A stretch of DNA of 64,000 bases from Oscillospiraceae bacterium (GCA_015064085.1 SVSX01000002.1:1-64000); one strand, 5' to 3'; positions 1 to 8,612 are shown, counted from the first letter of the stretch. Made by a program: numbers and translations. Notes: generated by a model not told the origin, from the letters alone.

Positions 1-127
1 AGATTAGATATCCCTCCTAACTTGATTAGGTAAGGTCACTTGCAGACTACAAGTTTGATAGGTCGGAGGTGTAAGCACAGTAATGTGTTCAGCTGACCGA
101 TACTAATAGACCGAGGGCTTGAACTTT
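1..127 (+). rRNA. rrl: 23S ribosomal RNA, 3' end (partial)
   Basis: The sequence matches the universally conserved 3' end of bacterial 23S rRNA: the domain VI segment ending in the 'gaccgatactaatagaccga' block at about 98-117, followed by 'gggcttgaac'. The 5' part lies outside the window. The exact 3' end is estimated. Neither a 5S rRNA nor a tRNA follows before the terminators at 202-286. Confidence 0.93.
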
Positions 128-201
128 GCAGTTCAAATCTATATACTTGAGTTTCGTTCTTAATCTACTTTACCTTTGTTCGGTTTTCAGTGAGCATACA
201 A

Positions 202-235
202 AAACCTGCAAGTTGTCTTGCAGGTTTCTTTTTTT
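202..235 (+). terminator. Rho-independent terminator of the rRNA operon
   Basis: A perfect 11-bp stem (AAACCTGCAAG paired with CTTGCAGGTTT) closes a 4-base loop and is followed at once by a run of T. It lies about 75 bases after the 23S end and most likely ends the rRNA transcript. Confidence 0.85.
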
Positions 236-254
236 ATGATTGTTATAATAAACT

Positions 255-290
255 AAAAGCTCTCGGATCAATGATCCAAGAGCTTTTTTT
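255..290. terminator. Second terminator, usable from both sides
   Basis: The stem AAAGCTCT-GGATC pairs with GATCC-AGAGCTTT (one internal mismatch) and carries seven T on the + strand and four on the - strand. It backs up the rRNA terminator and lies just after the stop of the minus-strand gene ending at 301, so it probably ends that transcript too. Confidence 0.75.
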
Positions 291-300
291 GTTATTGCTT

Positions 301-2076
301 TTACTGCTCGTCAGAGCTTCCGCCATCTTCGCTTCCGCCTGTAGCGTTATCGATCGCATCCTGAATACCGTCGATTATTTCATCGATGATACTTTCGTTT
401 ACTGCGCTGAGGTCATCGCAATTGGATGCGAGAAGCTTGTATGTAGAGCCTGTGGTTGTGTAGTAGATATCATAACGGTCAGTGTCCGCGTTGAGTACGT
501 AAGCAAATGTACGCTTCTGTGACGCGTCTACAAACTCGGGAGCTGTTGAGATCTCTGCCTTCGCAAATTTAGCGATCTCAGGGGTTGAGCCTTCCTCGGT
601 CATATAAGCCTTTGTGTCCTCGTCAACATCGAAGTAAAGCACGTTTGCGTAGCTGTTGAATGTCATATTTACAACGTCGTCTTCGACCTTCTGTCTCTTA
701 GCTGTTGAGGATTTATAGAACATAAGCCTTCCGTCATCATCGAGGTAATAGATGTTATCCTTTTCGGTAACTACGAACTCGATGACACCTTCAGCCAAGC
801 CCTCGGCGGTTCTGTTCTTATCGTCCATATCGATATAATTCAGAGTACCGTCGTTGTTAATGAAGTAGAAGAAGGTTCCGCTTGAGTTGAGCTGACCGTT
901 GTACTGGCTGATCTTTGATGTTTCGTATTTCTTGTTAACGTAGTAGGTTGCTCCTGCGAAGCCCGATCCCTCGTTGAAATAGGATCTTTCGTAAACCATA
1001 TCCTTGAGGGTGGAGAGTCCGACAACAGACTTGTCCGCAATAAGAGGAACGCAGATGCCCGCGCCGACCTTGTAAGAGGTATCCTTCTTTGCGGAGTATA
1101 TGAAGGACTGATATCCGCTTTCAGCGGAGATAACCGTATAGAGTATTTCGTCGCCCGAAATGTTAGTGTACTGTATTCTGTCAAATCCTGTTTGGATCTC
1201 GATAGTTTCGTTACCGTCGTTGGGATAAACGACATAAAGCTTTTTAGTTACATAATCAGCGCTTGTAACGCCGTAAGCGTAGATGCACTCGCCGTTGTTG
1301 GATACCGCAACGGGAACCATATTGTTCTTTCCGCAGCTGTCCTCAACACCGTTCGAGAAGATATAGAGTTTGGACTCGTTAGCGTTTTCATCCTTGGGTC
1401 TTGTGTAGACAACGGCTGACGCGTCGGGAGCAATGATAAAGTTCTTTGCGCCTGCGTCCTTTGTTATTCTTGACTCATCGTTTTGGGAGTAGAAATGATA
1501 AGCGGTGTCGTCTCTGTAAACGATACCGGGCTCATAGTCAGCAAAGGCGATGACCTCGCTGATCGGAGAGGATACGACAGCTGTGAGCTCCTTCTTTTCG
1601 AGGATATAGATGTTATATCCCTCCGAGGTATCCTCGGTTATGTAAGCGAAGGAGTTATCCTTGGCAGCCTTGAGTTCGACCTCATTGTCAAATCCCGAGC
1701 CGATTGTTTCGCCGTTCATAGCGACGAAGTATCTTCCGTCCTGCTCGTAGGATATGAAGGTGTTGTTCTTGAGCGATATATCGCTTCCGCTCGAGTTTGC
1801 GATGACCACTATGATCGCGATAAGAAGAATGAAGGCTACCACAGAAGCGGCGGCGATCAGAATTGTCTTCATATCAACTGACTTTTTCTTCTTTCTTTTG
1901 GGCGGTTGCTTTTTTCTTTGGGTGTTCGCGGAATTACCTCCTCCGAATGAGTTGAAATCATTAGCTTCGGAGTTTGATGAATTGAACATAATTCCACTTT
2001 TCAGCGTTTGCTCTGAGCTTGCCTTGGAGGCAGACGCAGAGGCGTACGCCAGACGATAATTGTTATTAGCAAACAT
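301..2076 (-). CDS. Membrane-anchored, propeller-like protein of unknown function
   Basis: 591 residues. A Ser/Asn-rich cytoplasmic N-terminus leads to a Lys/Arg-rich stretch (about 54-66) and one membrane helix (about 71-93). The remaining ~490 residues are predicted outside. They alternate short strands with turns such as SYEQDGRYFVAMNG and YNIYILEKKEL, in a pattern resembling TolB/DUF5050-type beta-propeller blades; this is inference from residue pattern only. The C-terminus is low complexity (GGSEDGGSSDEQ). A good ribosome site (GGAGG) sits before the ATG, and a promoter is visible at 2118-2146. The gene is monocistronic and convergent with the rRNA operon. A protein of the same layout (DUF5711) is encoded at 18500. 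Role unknown; an envelope sensor or scaffold is possible. Confidence 0.8.
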   Translation of the reverse strand: MFANNNYRLAYASASASKASSEQTLKSGIMFNSSNSEANDFNSFGGGNSANTQRKKQPPKRKKKKSVDMKTILIAAASVVAFILLIAIIVVIANSSGSDISLKNNTFISYEQDGRYFVAMNGETIGSGFDNEVELKAAKDNSFAYITEDTSEGYNIYILEKKELTAVVSSPISEVIAFADYEPGIVYRDDTAYHFYSQNDESRITKDAGAKNFIIAPDASAVVYTRPKDENANESKLYIFSNGVEDSCGKNNMVPVAVSNNGECIYAYGVTSADYVTKKLYVVYPNDGNETIEIQTGFDRIQYTNISGDEILYTVISAESGYQSFIYSAKKDTSYKVGAGICVPLIADKSVVGLSTLKDMVYERSYFNEGSGFAGATYYVNKKYETSKISQYNGQLNSSGTFFYFINNDGTLNYIDMDDKNRTAEGLAEGVIEFVVTEKDNIYYLDDDGRLMFYKSSTAKRQKVEDDVVNMTFNSYANVLYFDVDEDTKAYMTEEGSTPEIAKFAKAEISTAPEFVDASQKRTFAYVLNADTDRYDIYYTTTGSTYKLLASNCDDLSAVNESIIDEIIDGIQDAIDNATGGSEDGGSSDEQ

Positions 2077-2117
2077 TAATAAACCTCCGTGGGATTATTT
2101 ATAAATTTCTTCTAATA

Positions 2118-2146
2118 ATTTTAACATATTTATGTTACATATACAA
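2118..2146 (-). promoter_or_regulatory. Sigma-A type promoter for the 301-2076 gene
   Basis: Read on the minus strand, TTGTAT (2146-2141) and TAAAAT (2123-2118) are separated by 17 bases. The site lies about 40 bases upstream of the start codon in AT-rich DNA. Confidence 0.55.
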
Positions 2147-2251
2147 CAACATATTATTAAATAATTATTAACAAATTATTAACTACGCAATATGTTGTGT
2201 TTTTTTTGGTAGAAAGATGCTACATTTTGTCGTTTGAGAAAAAAGAGAAAA

Positions 2252-2281
2252 GTAATAATCTTGTAATGCGACGCATATATT
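2252..2281 (+). promoter_or_regulatory. Candidate sigma-E promoter of the spoIIIA operon
   Basis: GTAATAAT at 2252-2259 and CATATATT at 2274-2281, with 14 bases between, resemble the mother-cell sigma-E consensus (GTCATATT, then CATACAAT). The spoIIIA operon is a known sigma-E target in Bacillus and Clostridia. The match is partial, so the assignment rests mainly on context. Confidence 0.45.
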
Positions 2282-2303
2282 TTCTCAGAAGGATGTGTGA
2301 TAT

Positions 2304-3218
2304 ATGCTTACAAGTATAAAAAACAAAAATAAAGAGCTTAAATATCCGGCGTCTCTCTCTCGGTATCTCCCACAGTCTCTTAGTGATGAGATAGACGAGC
2401 TGTACGATGGAATAGGACGGATAGAGGAGATTCGACTTCGAAGTGACAGTCCCGTGATGCTGACGGTAGACAACCGAAATATTATGCTGAAGACAGAACT
2501 TTCCTCGGGCGAGATAGGAATGATCCTTTCAAAAATGTGTAATTATTCGCTCTACGCATACAAGGATACGATCGCTAACGGCTATATTACTCTTTCGGGA
2601 GGGATAAGAGTCGGTATTTGCGGTCGGGCAGGGGTGGAAAACGGACGTGTTTTCGGAGTTTATGATATATCGAGCCTGAATATCAGAATACCGAGAGGCT
2701 ACCTGTCTTTCGGAGAGCCGATCTGCGATCTTCTAAGGCGGCGAGGAGACGGTCGAGGGGTGCTGATCTACGCCCCGCCCGGTGTCGGAAAGACAACGCT
2801 CCTTAGGTCTGTTATCTTCCGTATGTCGACGGGGAGAGAGCCACTGAGGATCACTGTCATTGACAGTAGGGGAGAGCTTTCAACGGAGGATATTCGCACT
2901 CGGTGCGGTGCGGATTTTCTTGTTGGATATCCCAAGGCTAAGGGGATCGAGATCGCCGCGCGGACGATGAACTCACAGCTTATAGTCTGCGATGAGATTG
3001 GCGACACCGAGGAGGCGAGGGCGGTAATTTCGGTTCAGAACTGCGGAGTGCCCCTCCTTGCGAGTGCTCACGGCGAGTCTGTCGATTCAATAATGCGCCG
3101 AGACGGCATACGTGAGCTTCATCTGGCGGGGGTGTTCGGCGCGTACGTGGGAATAAAAAGAAGAGGCGTCGGTATAGATTACATATACGATATAAGCCGT
3201 GCCGAGGAGGTAGAATGA
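2304..3218 (+). CDS. spoIIIAA: Stage III sporulation protein AA, secretion-type ATPase
   Basis: 304 residues, the usual length. SpoIIIAA is the cytoplasmic ATPase of the SpoIIIA-SpoIIQ channel that connects mother cell and forespore during engulfment; it resembles type II/IV secretion ATPases. Walker A is visible at about 157-165 (APPGVGKTT) and Walker B near 228 (LIVCDEIG). The ATG follows an AGAAGGATG ribosome site. It is the first of eight spoIIIA genes in the canonical order AA-AH, most of which overlap or nearly abut. The spoIIIAB start overlaps this stop (ATGA), indicating translational coupling. Confidence 0.97.
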   Translation: MLTSIKNKNKELKYPASLSRYLPQSLSDEIDELYDGIGRIEEIRLRSDSPVMLTVDNRNIMLKTELSSGEIGMILSKMCNYSLYAYKDTIANGYITLSGGIRVGICGRAGVENGRVFGVYDISSLNIRIPRGYLSFGEPICDLLRRRGDGRGVLIYAPPGVGKTTLLRSVIFRMSTGREPLRITVIDSRGELSTEDIRTRCGADFLVGYPKAKGIEIAARTMNSQLIVCDEIGDTEEARAVISVQNCGVPLLASAHGESVDSIMRRDGIRELHLAGVFGAYVGIKRRGVGIDYIYDISRAEEVE

Positions 3219-3694
3219 ATCTGTTTAAAATTGTAGGTTCAATCCTCATTGTTATATGCGGTGCTCTAGGCGCAAGGAGCGTAAATTGCACAGCTGACGG
3301 AGTGCTGTCACAATACGAGGGCTTTGAGGCGCTTATAAGATTTGCTCGTGTTCAGATAGAATGCTTTGGAATGCCCTGCGAGGAGATATTCCAAAGGTAT
3401 GGCAATACGCAACTTCGCGCCTGCGGATATATTAGGGAAGCTGTACCCTTGAATTTTCACGAGCTTTTGGATGGATGCGAGATAAAGGAGAGTGAGCTTG
3501 AGGGGGTTGTTAGAGGCTTTGCCTCGGAATTTGGTGCGGGGTATAGGGAAGAGGAGCTGAGGCTTTGCGATTATTACCTCACGCTCCTTCGAGAAAAACG
3601 AAAAAAGCTCTCGGATGAGCTGATAAAAAAGAAGAAGGTGAATACTACTCTATGGGTCTCAAGTGCCTTGGGGGCGGTCATTATGCTTTTTTGA
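3215..3694 (+). CDS. spoIIIAB: Stage III sporulation protein AB
   Basis: 159 residues, close to the ~171 of the Bacillus protein. A hydrophobic N-terminal helix (LFKIVGSILIVICGALGA) and a second hydrophobic C-terminal segment (TTLWVSSALGAVIMLF) flank a soluble helical domain, as in the family, which resembles the GspF-like membrane platform of type II secretion. The start overlaps the spoIIIAA stop, with a GAGGAGG ribosome site inside spoIIIAA. Identification rests on fold layout, length and position. Confidence 0.93.
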   Translation: MNLFKIVGSILIVICGALGARSVNCTADGVLSQYEGFEALIRFARVQIECFGMPCEEIFQRYGNTQLRACGYIREAVPLNFHELLDGCEIKESELEGVVRGFASEFGAGYREEELRLCDYYLTLLREKRKKLSDELIKKKKVNTTLWVSSALGAVIMLF

Positions 3695-3718
3695 TAAACA
3701 GAGAGGATGATCAATATT

Positions 3719-3913
3719 ATGGACGTTTCTTTGATACTTAAGGTGGCGGGCGTTGGGATACTTGTTTCGGTCGCTGCTTCGATACTCAATAAGTCGGGGC
3801 GGGACGAGCAGGCGCTTTACGTGACTGTCGCGGGGATAATCGTGGTTATGCTGATGCTTGTGGGTGAGCTCTCGGAGCTTATCGATACACTGAGATCTGT
3901 TTTTGGAATATGA
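3719..3913 (+). CDS. spoIIIAC: Stage III sporulation protein AC
   Basis: 64 residues with two membrane helices, matching the ~68-residue family. I chose the ATG at 3719 because the GAGAGGATG ribosome site at 3701-3709 is well spaced for it; the in-frame ATG at 3707 lies inside that site. SpoIIIAC and AD are paralogous small membrane proteins of the feeding-tube channel. The stop overlaps the spoIIIAD start (ATGA). Confidence 0.92.
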   Translation: MDVSLILKVAGVGILVSVAASILNKSGRDEQALYVTVAGIIVVMLMLVGELSELIDTLRSVFGI

Positions 3914-4308
3914 CGGGGGATATTATGAAGGTGTGTGCCGTCGGTATTCTGGCGGCAGTGGTCGGAGCGGTACTTCGGATAATGAAGAACGAACTTTCCT
4001 TTGCTGTGAAGGTATCGGGGTGTGTGATGATCTTTGGGGTCGTTCTTGTCTATATGGACAGGTTGCTGGAGGGAATATCCGAACGGGTCTCTCTTGGCGG
4101 CGCTTCGGAGTATCTCGAGATAATGATGCGGTGTCTTGGAGTGGCACTCATAACCGAAATAAGCTCCTCGATATGCCGTGAATGCGGAGAGAGCGGAATT
4201 TCGGGAGGCGTAGAGCTTGTCGGAAAGCTTGAAATATTGCTTTTGGCGCTTCCGCTCGTCACCGAGATACTCGACTCTGTTGAAAAGCTTATTTCTCTGG
4301 GGGCTTAA
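3910..4308 (+). CDS. spoIIIAD: Stage III sporulation protein AD
   Basis: 132 residues (133 in Bacillus) with three to four hydrophobic segments. The signature C-terminal region (ISGGVELVGKLEILLLALPL) aligns with the family's 'KIELAGKI' type motif. The first ATG overlaps the spoIIIAC stop; an in-frame ATG at 3925 with a G-rich stretch before it is an alternative start giving 127 residues. It is a membrane part of the SpoIIIA channel. Confidence 0.92.
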   Translation: MTGDIMKVCAVGILAAVVGAVLRIMKNELSFAVKVSGCVMIFGVVLVYMDRLLEGISERVSLGGASEYLEIMMRCLGVALITEISSSICRECGESGISGGVELVGKLEILLLALPLVTEILDSVEKLISLGA

Positions 4309-4310
4309 TT

Positions 4311-5450
4311 ATGGCGAGAAAAATAATGAGCTTTTTTGCGGCGCTTGTGCTTTTGACGGCGATCTTTACTCTTTCTTGCGCGGCGGAGGATATTCTGGCG
4401 ATGCCCTCGGGATATTCTGAAGTGGTTGATTCTCTCCCCGAGGAGATCAGGGACAGCCTTCCCGAGGGAATAGAGGCGGAGGACGCGGAGGGCTTCGGCG
4501 AGGGACTTATGGAGCTGACAAGCCCTGAATATCTTTTTTCACTTCTCGGGGAGCTGACCTATGATGGACTTGGAGATGCTTTGCGGCTCTTTGCTTCTCT
4601 GTGCGGAGTTCTTGTGATATCGGGAGCTTTTTCGGTGCTCAAGGGATCGTTTAGATCGGAAATGCTTTCAAGAGTGCTGGGGCTTGTCAGCAGCTGCGTC
4701 ATATTTGGCGTGGTGATCGACGTGCAATATCGGCAGATAGAGACGGTGGTTACGTATTTTGAGCGGCTGAATTCACTTATGGGGGCAACGATACCGATAA
4801 CAGCGGCTGTATACGCAATGGGAGGAAACGTGGGGAGCGCTGCCACACACAGCTCGGGAATGTATATTTTTCTCGCCTTCAGCGAATTTATATGCTCTCG
4901 CACCATCGTACCTGTGAGTACTATTACCACCGCTCTCTCTTTTTCAAGGGCGGTTGGGACAGGGGTAAATCTGCAAAGTATCGGTTCTGCGATAAAAAAG
5001 ATATATAGCTTTTCGGTGGGAATGATAATGACGTTGTTGCTCTTTATGCTGTCGACCCAGACTGTGATCGCTGCAGCGGGAGACTCGGCGGCTGCACGTG
5101 CCGCAAAACTTGTTTCATCGTCGGTGATACCTATGGTGGGCGGTGCAGTGGGGGAGACCTTAAGGACTGTGGCGTCGGGGGTAGGATATCTTAAAAGCGT
5201 GGTCGGGGTCGGAGGAGTCGTATTTGTTTTTCTGCTTTTGCTACCCACTCTTATCACTCTTCTTATGAACCGACTTGCCTTTATACTTTCGGAGAGCGTT
5301 GCGGGGCTTTTCGGATGTGACAGTGAGGCAAGGCTACTTGGAGATATTGGATCTATAAGCGGATGTATGATAGCGGTCTGCAGTATGGCGGCGGTGATGT
5401 TTATTATTGCGATGAATATCTTCGTTAAGACTACTGTTGCTGTGATGTGA
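4311..5450 (+). CDS. spoIIIAE: Stage III sporulation protein AE
   Basis: 379 residues, typical of the polytopic SpoIIIAE (~399 in Bacillus). An N-terminal signal sequence ends near residue 25 and is followed by an acidic segment rich in Glu/Asp (about 30-75). Six to eight membrane helices fill the rest. It is the largest membrane subunit of the SpoIIIA complex and is probably the core of the conduit in the mother-cell membrane. Two bases separate it from spoIIIAD. Confidence 0.95.
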   Translation: MARKIMSFFAALVLLTAIFTLSCAAEDILAMPSGYSEVVDSLPEEIRDSLPEGIEAEDAEGFGEGLMELTSPEYLFSLLGELTYDGLGDALRLFASLCGVLVISGAFSVLKGSFRSEMLSRVLGLVSSCVIFGVVIDVQYRQIETVVTYFERLNSLMGATIPITAAVYAMGGNVGSAATHSSGMYIFLAFSEFICSRTIVPVSTITTALSFSRAVGTGVNLQSIGSAIKKIYSFSVGMIMTLLLFMLSTQTVIAAAGDSAAARAAKLVSSSVIPMVGGAVGETLRTVASGVGYLKSVVGVGGVVFVFLLLLPTLITLLMNRLAFILSESVAGLFGCDSEARLLGDIGSISGCMIAVCSMAAVMFIIAMNIFVKTTVAVM

Positions 5451-5471
5451 TGAATAATACAAGGTGAAAAA

Positions 5472-5948
5472 ATGAAGGAATATATTCTTGGAGTAATATT
5501 GCTCTCGCTTGTCTGTTCGCTTTTTGAGCTGGTAGCGCCCGAGGGCACGGGGGGCGGTATTAAAAAACATATAAGGCTTGTGGCGTCTCTTTGTGTTTTT
5601 TGTTTTTCTATAGCTCCGCTCTATGGATTTATCTGTGAGCTCGGAGAGAGTGAGATGTTTGAATATAGCGGTGATGATGAAGCGGAGAACGTTTATGAGG
5701 AAATATACAATAAAAATCTGAGTCTTGAGACAGAGGAAAGCGTTGAGGATGGCTGCCTTGATATCCTTACATCCGAGTTTGATCTCGGTGAAGAGGATAT
5801 CGATGTGGAGATAGTTTTGAGCAAAGAGCTCCTCGTGGAATATGCAGCGCTTGTAATACACCCTTCCGCCATATCTCGTGATCCACATCCTATAGCAGAT
5901 AGGCTTTCGGAGCTTCTTGAAATCGAATGTCGAATAATATATAAATAA
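5472..5948 (+). CDS. spoIIIAF: Stage III sporulation protein AF
   Basis: 158 residues (about 206 in Bacillus). Two N-terminal membrane helices (about 4-20 and 33-52) are followed by an acidic soluble domain and a C-terminal ferredoxin-like ring-building region, as in the family. An AAGGTG ribosome site precedes the ATG. It lies 21 bases after spoIIIAE. The shorter soluble domain is common in Clostridia. Confidence 0.88.
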   Translation: MKEYILGVILLSLVCSLFELVAPEGTGGGIKKHIRLVASLCVFCFSIAPLYGFICELGESEMFEYSGDDEAENVYEEIYNKNLSLETEESVEDGCLDILTSEFDLGEEDIDVEIVLSKELLVEYAALVIHPSAISRDPHPIADRLSELLEIECRIIYK

Positions 5949-6017
5949 AATGTCGTATTATATAATAAAATAAAATATTATAAAATATATAAAAGAATAA
6001 AAGGAGAAGAAAACGAG

Positions 6018-6524
6018 TTGAATAATACTGAAAAAAATTTAAAAAAGAGCGGAAAAATAATATTCATAATTATAGGAGCTCTTTTTGGAGTTGCTCTTCT
6101 TGTCTATGGGTCTTATGCCGACTCGGGAGGTGAAGATGACAAAACTGTTTCCGCTGAGGAGAGTTTCAGTGAGCTTGATGCCGAGATTTACGCGAAAGAG
6201 CTTGAGGAGAGAATCGCGGGACTTTGCGAAAATGTTCGGGGAGCTGATAACGTCCATGTTTGCGTGACACTTGCGGGTGGATATACCGCTGTTTACGCTC
6301 AAAACTCACAGTCCTCGTCCTCGGGATATAAAAATGAATTTGTACTCAGCGGCAGCGGCTCGAACGAAAAAGCGCTGCTCGTGGGGTATTCCGTGCCTCA
6401 GGTGAGCGGAGTCGGAATTGTTTGCGTGGGCGGCGGAAAGCCCGAGGTCAGACAGGAGATCATAGCCCTTGTGAGCGCCGCCCTCGGGATCAGCAGTAAC
6501 AAAATTTACGTTTCCGAGGGATAA
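6018..6524 (+). CDS. spoIIIAG: Stage III sporulation protein AG
   Basis: 168 residues, shorter than the ~229 of Bacillus. One membrane helix (about 13-33) precedes an extracytoplasmic domain of ring-building (YscJ/FliF-like) type that oligomerises into the large SpoIIIAG ring. The middle of the domain carries a Ser-rich loop (NSQSSSSGYKNEF) where the family has its beta-triangle insertion. The start is TTG, chosen because AAGGAG at 6001 is correctly spaced and no upstream ATG exists. A 69-base AT-rich gap separates it from spoIIIAF. Confidence 0.92.
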   Translation: MNNTEKNLKKSGKIIFIIIGALFGVALLVYGSYADSGGEDDKTVSAEESFSELDAEIYAKELEERIAGLCENVRGADNVHVCVTLAGGYTAVYAQNSQSSSSGYKNEFVLSGSGSNEKALLVGYSVPQVSGVGIVCVGGGKPEVRQEIIALVSAALGISSNKIYVSEG

Positions 6525-6603
6525 GGGACAATTTGTGGTATATTTTGAAAAGACTAAAAATATAAATGTAGCGTAGAAATAAATTATCGGAGGAATATTT
6601 ATT

Positions 6604-7179
6604 ATGAAATTTGAAAATTTTAAGGAAAACGTAAAAGATATCTGCAAAAAGATAGGCAGACGAAATTTCATTATCGCGGGAGCGGTGCTTCTTATAGCGG
6701 CGGCGATAGTGGTGAATTTCGCGGTATTTTCGGATGATAAGGATGAAGGCTTCAACTACGATCAGAGTGCGGGAATGAACGGCGATATTTCAACGACACA
6801 GCCCCAGGGCGGCAATGCTTCCACCGAGGACGTTGACTCCTATTTTTCCAGCGTTCAGATCACAAGACAGCGCACGAGAGACGAGGCAATTGAGGTCCTT
6901 CAGTCGGTAGTTGACAATCAGTCTTCCACCGAGACCGCAAAAAACGAGGCGCTTTCCGAGATCAATAAGCTTGCGACCACAATGGAGACCGAGGCGAATA
7001 TCGAGACTCTCATAATTGCCAAGGGCTTTGAGGAGTGCGTTGCCGTTATCAGCGGCGAGAGCGCAAGCGTTGTTGTCAAGAGCGAGGGACTCGCGGCGGC
7101 GCAGATCTCTCAGATCAACGAGATAGTATATCAGCAGTCGGGAATTCTCCCCGTCAATATAACTATTATTGAAAGATAA
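6604..7179 (+). CDS. spoIIIAH: Stage III sporulation protein AH
   Basis: 191 residues (218 in Bacillus). A single membrane helix at about 21-43 is followed by a Gln/Ser/Thr-rich linker and a C-terminal ring-building domain that in the family binds forespore SpoIIQ across the intermembrane space. The C-terminal helix-strand pattern (ETLIIAKGFEECVAVISGES) is typical. A strong GGAGG ribosome site lies before the ATG. It is the last of the eight spoIIIA genes. Confidence 0.95.
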   Translation: MKFENFKENVKDICKKIGRRNFIIAGAVLLIAAAIVVNFAVFSDDKDEGFNYDQSAGMNGDISTTQPQGGNASTEDVDSYFSSVQITRQRTRDEAIEVLQSVVDNQSSTETAKNEALSEINKLATTMETEANIETLIIAKGFEECVAVISGESASVVVKSEGLAAAQISQINEIVYQQSGILPVNITIIER

Positions 7180-7240
7180 TATCAAAATTTCAGGTCCTGC
7201 ATATTCTGTGAATGTAGAAAAATTTGCAGGAGGCAAACTG

Positions 7241-8326
7241 ATGAGTTCAAATGAGAAAAAAGAATATTTCAGAGGCGCGACACTTTTTGCGGCATCAAAC
7301 AGTGCCGAGGGCTTCAAAAGCTATTATGAGCAGATATTCAAAAGGGAAGAGCTTACGAGATTTTACATAATCAAGGGTGGACCTGGAACTGGAAAAAGCA
7401 GCTTTATGAGGGCGGTGGCAAGAGCATTCAGCGAGAAGGGATATTCTGTGGAATATTACAACTGTTCCTCCGATCCCGACTCGGTGGATGCCATTGTCAT
7501 AGAGGATCGGATCGCGATGGTGGACGGCACGTCTCCCCATAGCTGTGATGTTCAGATCGCGGGGGCGAGAGACGAGATAATAAACCTCGGCGAATTCTGG
7601 AATTCCGAGGCTCTTGCCTCAGAGATAGAGCGTATAGAGCAGCTTACAGCTCTCAAAAAAGACACGTATGATAAGGGATATAAGTATCTTTCCGCCTGCG
7701 GAAGACTTTTGGATATAAACCTTTCGCTTATCCTGCCTGCCCTCAGGGAGGATAAGATGCTCGGGGTCATATCGAGGATATTACAAAGCATACCTAAGGG
7801 TGATGGATACAGAGTGATCCCCGCCGTCACGGACTCTGTGGGAATGAAGGGCAGAGTCAAGTTTGATACTCTTGAAAAATGTGCTGAAAAATTATATAGT
7901 GTTGTAGACGCCTATTCAACGGCTCACCTTTTTATTGCCGCTGTGATAACCGAGGCAAAAAGAAAGGATATCCCCGTGAGGATATCCTACGATCCTATCG
8001 ATCCGTCGAGAGCTGACGGTGTATTCCTCATCGGATACGGCATTGCCTTTACTGTGTGCGAGGGAGACGAAGCAGAGTCCTGTCTGGGCGTGAGGATCAA
8101 TATGAAACGCTTTATTGACAGAGAGCGGCTCGAGCCCGTGAAAAGGGAATACCGTGCCAATATGCGGCTTTACGAAGCGCTTCTCACCTCTGCCTGTGAT
8201 GCCTTTTCAGAGGCGGGGGAGTATCATTTTGAGCTCGAGAAGATATACTCCTCGGCTATGGATTATAAAGCAAAGGAGTCCTTCCAGAGATCCTTTACGG
8301 AAAAGCTTCTCAATAGCTTCAAGTAA
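7241..8326 (+). CDS. P-loop ATPase of the PRK06851 type, second domain degenerate
   Basis: 361 residues from the ATG at 7241, chosen for its AGGAGG site; the same frame is open 24 codons further up. Walker A is clear at about 46-53 (GGPGTGKS), followed by CSSDPDSVDAIVIEDRIAMVDG, a segment I recall from clostridial PRK06851-like ATPases, which carry two P-loop domains. The second half here repeats the pattern (SYDPIDPSRADGVFLIGYG) but has lost its P-loop. Function of the family is not established. It follows spoIIIAH by 61 bases and may be read through from the sporulation operon, which hints at a sporulation role; this is inference. Confidence 0.82.
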   Translation: MSSNEKKEYFRGATLFAASNSAEGFKSYYEQIFKREELTRFYIIKGGPGTGKSSFMRAVARAFSEKGYSVEYYNCSSDPDSVDAIVIEDRIAMVDGTSPHSCDVQIAGARDEIINLGEFWNSEALASEIERIEQLTALKKDTYDKGYKYLSACGRLLDINLSLILPALREDKMLGVISRILQSIPKGDGYRVIPAVTDSVGMKGRVKFDTLEKCAEKLYSVVDAYSTAHLFIAAVITEAKRKDIPVRISYDPIDPSRADGVFLIGYGIAFTVCEGDEAESCLGVRINMKRFIDRERLEPVKREYRANMRLYEALLTSACDAFSEAGEYHFELEKIYSSAMDYKAKESFQRSFTEKLLNSFK

Positions 8327-8331
8327 CTAAA

Positions 8332-8587
8332 GGGGCTGTCTCAAATGTGAATTTGAGACAGCCCCTTTTAGGGGATAGTCAGATTTGAGCAAGAAGCGTC
8401 GTTCTTCGGGGCGTGAGGCGTACAAAGGTACGTCGAGCCCCGAAAACGGCGGTAGAAAAAGTCCATAAAATTTGAGAATTTCGAAGAAATTCAACCTATT
8501 AGTGTCTCATTTGCGTTTTTTCTGTCGCAAACGGGATCTTTTTATTTATTTTCGGACTTTTTCGGTCTTGCCAAATGTGACAGCCCC
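8332..8587. repeat. Structured interspersed repeat, long copy
   Basis: A 256-base element with inverted ends (GGGGCTGTC at 8332, GACAGCCCC ending at 8587). It opens with a 15-bp perfect hairpin (8332-8365) and contains further hairpins: TCGGGGC...GCCCCGA near 8417-8443, GAATTTC-GAA-GAAATTC near 8476, and TTTGCG...CGCAAA near 8512-8532. A 104-base copy at 40019-40122 shares both ends and lacks the middle. Both copies lie between convergent genes. It has no coding capacity and resembles a MITE or REP-type element that also works as a bidirectional terminator. Confidence 0.8.
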
Positions 8588-8612
8588 TTTTGATATTTTA
8601 TTCTTATTGTGC

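Noticed and set aside
190..522. 110-codon plus-strand frame after the 23S gene
   Set aside because: It spans two terminators and the antisense of the 301-2076 gene; no ribosome site.
4559..5888. Minus-strand frames of 329 and 184 codons opposite spoIIIAE and spoIIIAF
   Set aside because: Rich in Ile, Thr and Ser from reading the complement of membrane-protein codons; spoIIIA genes account for the DNA.
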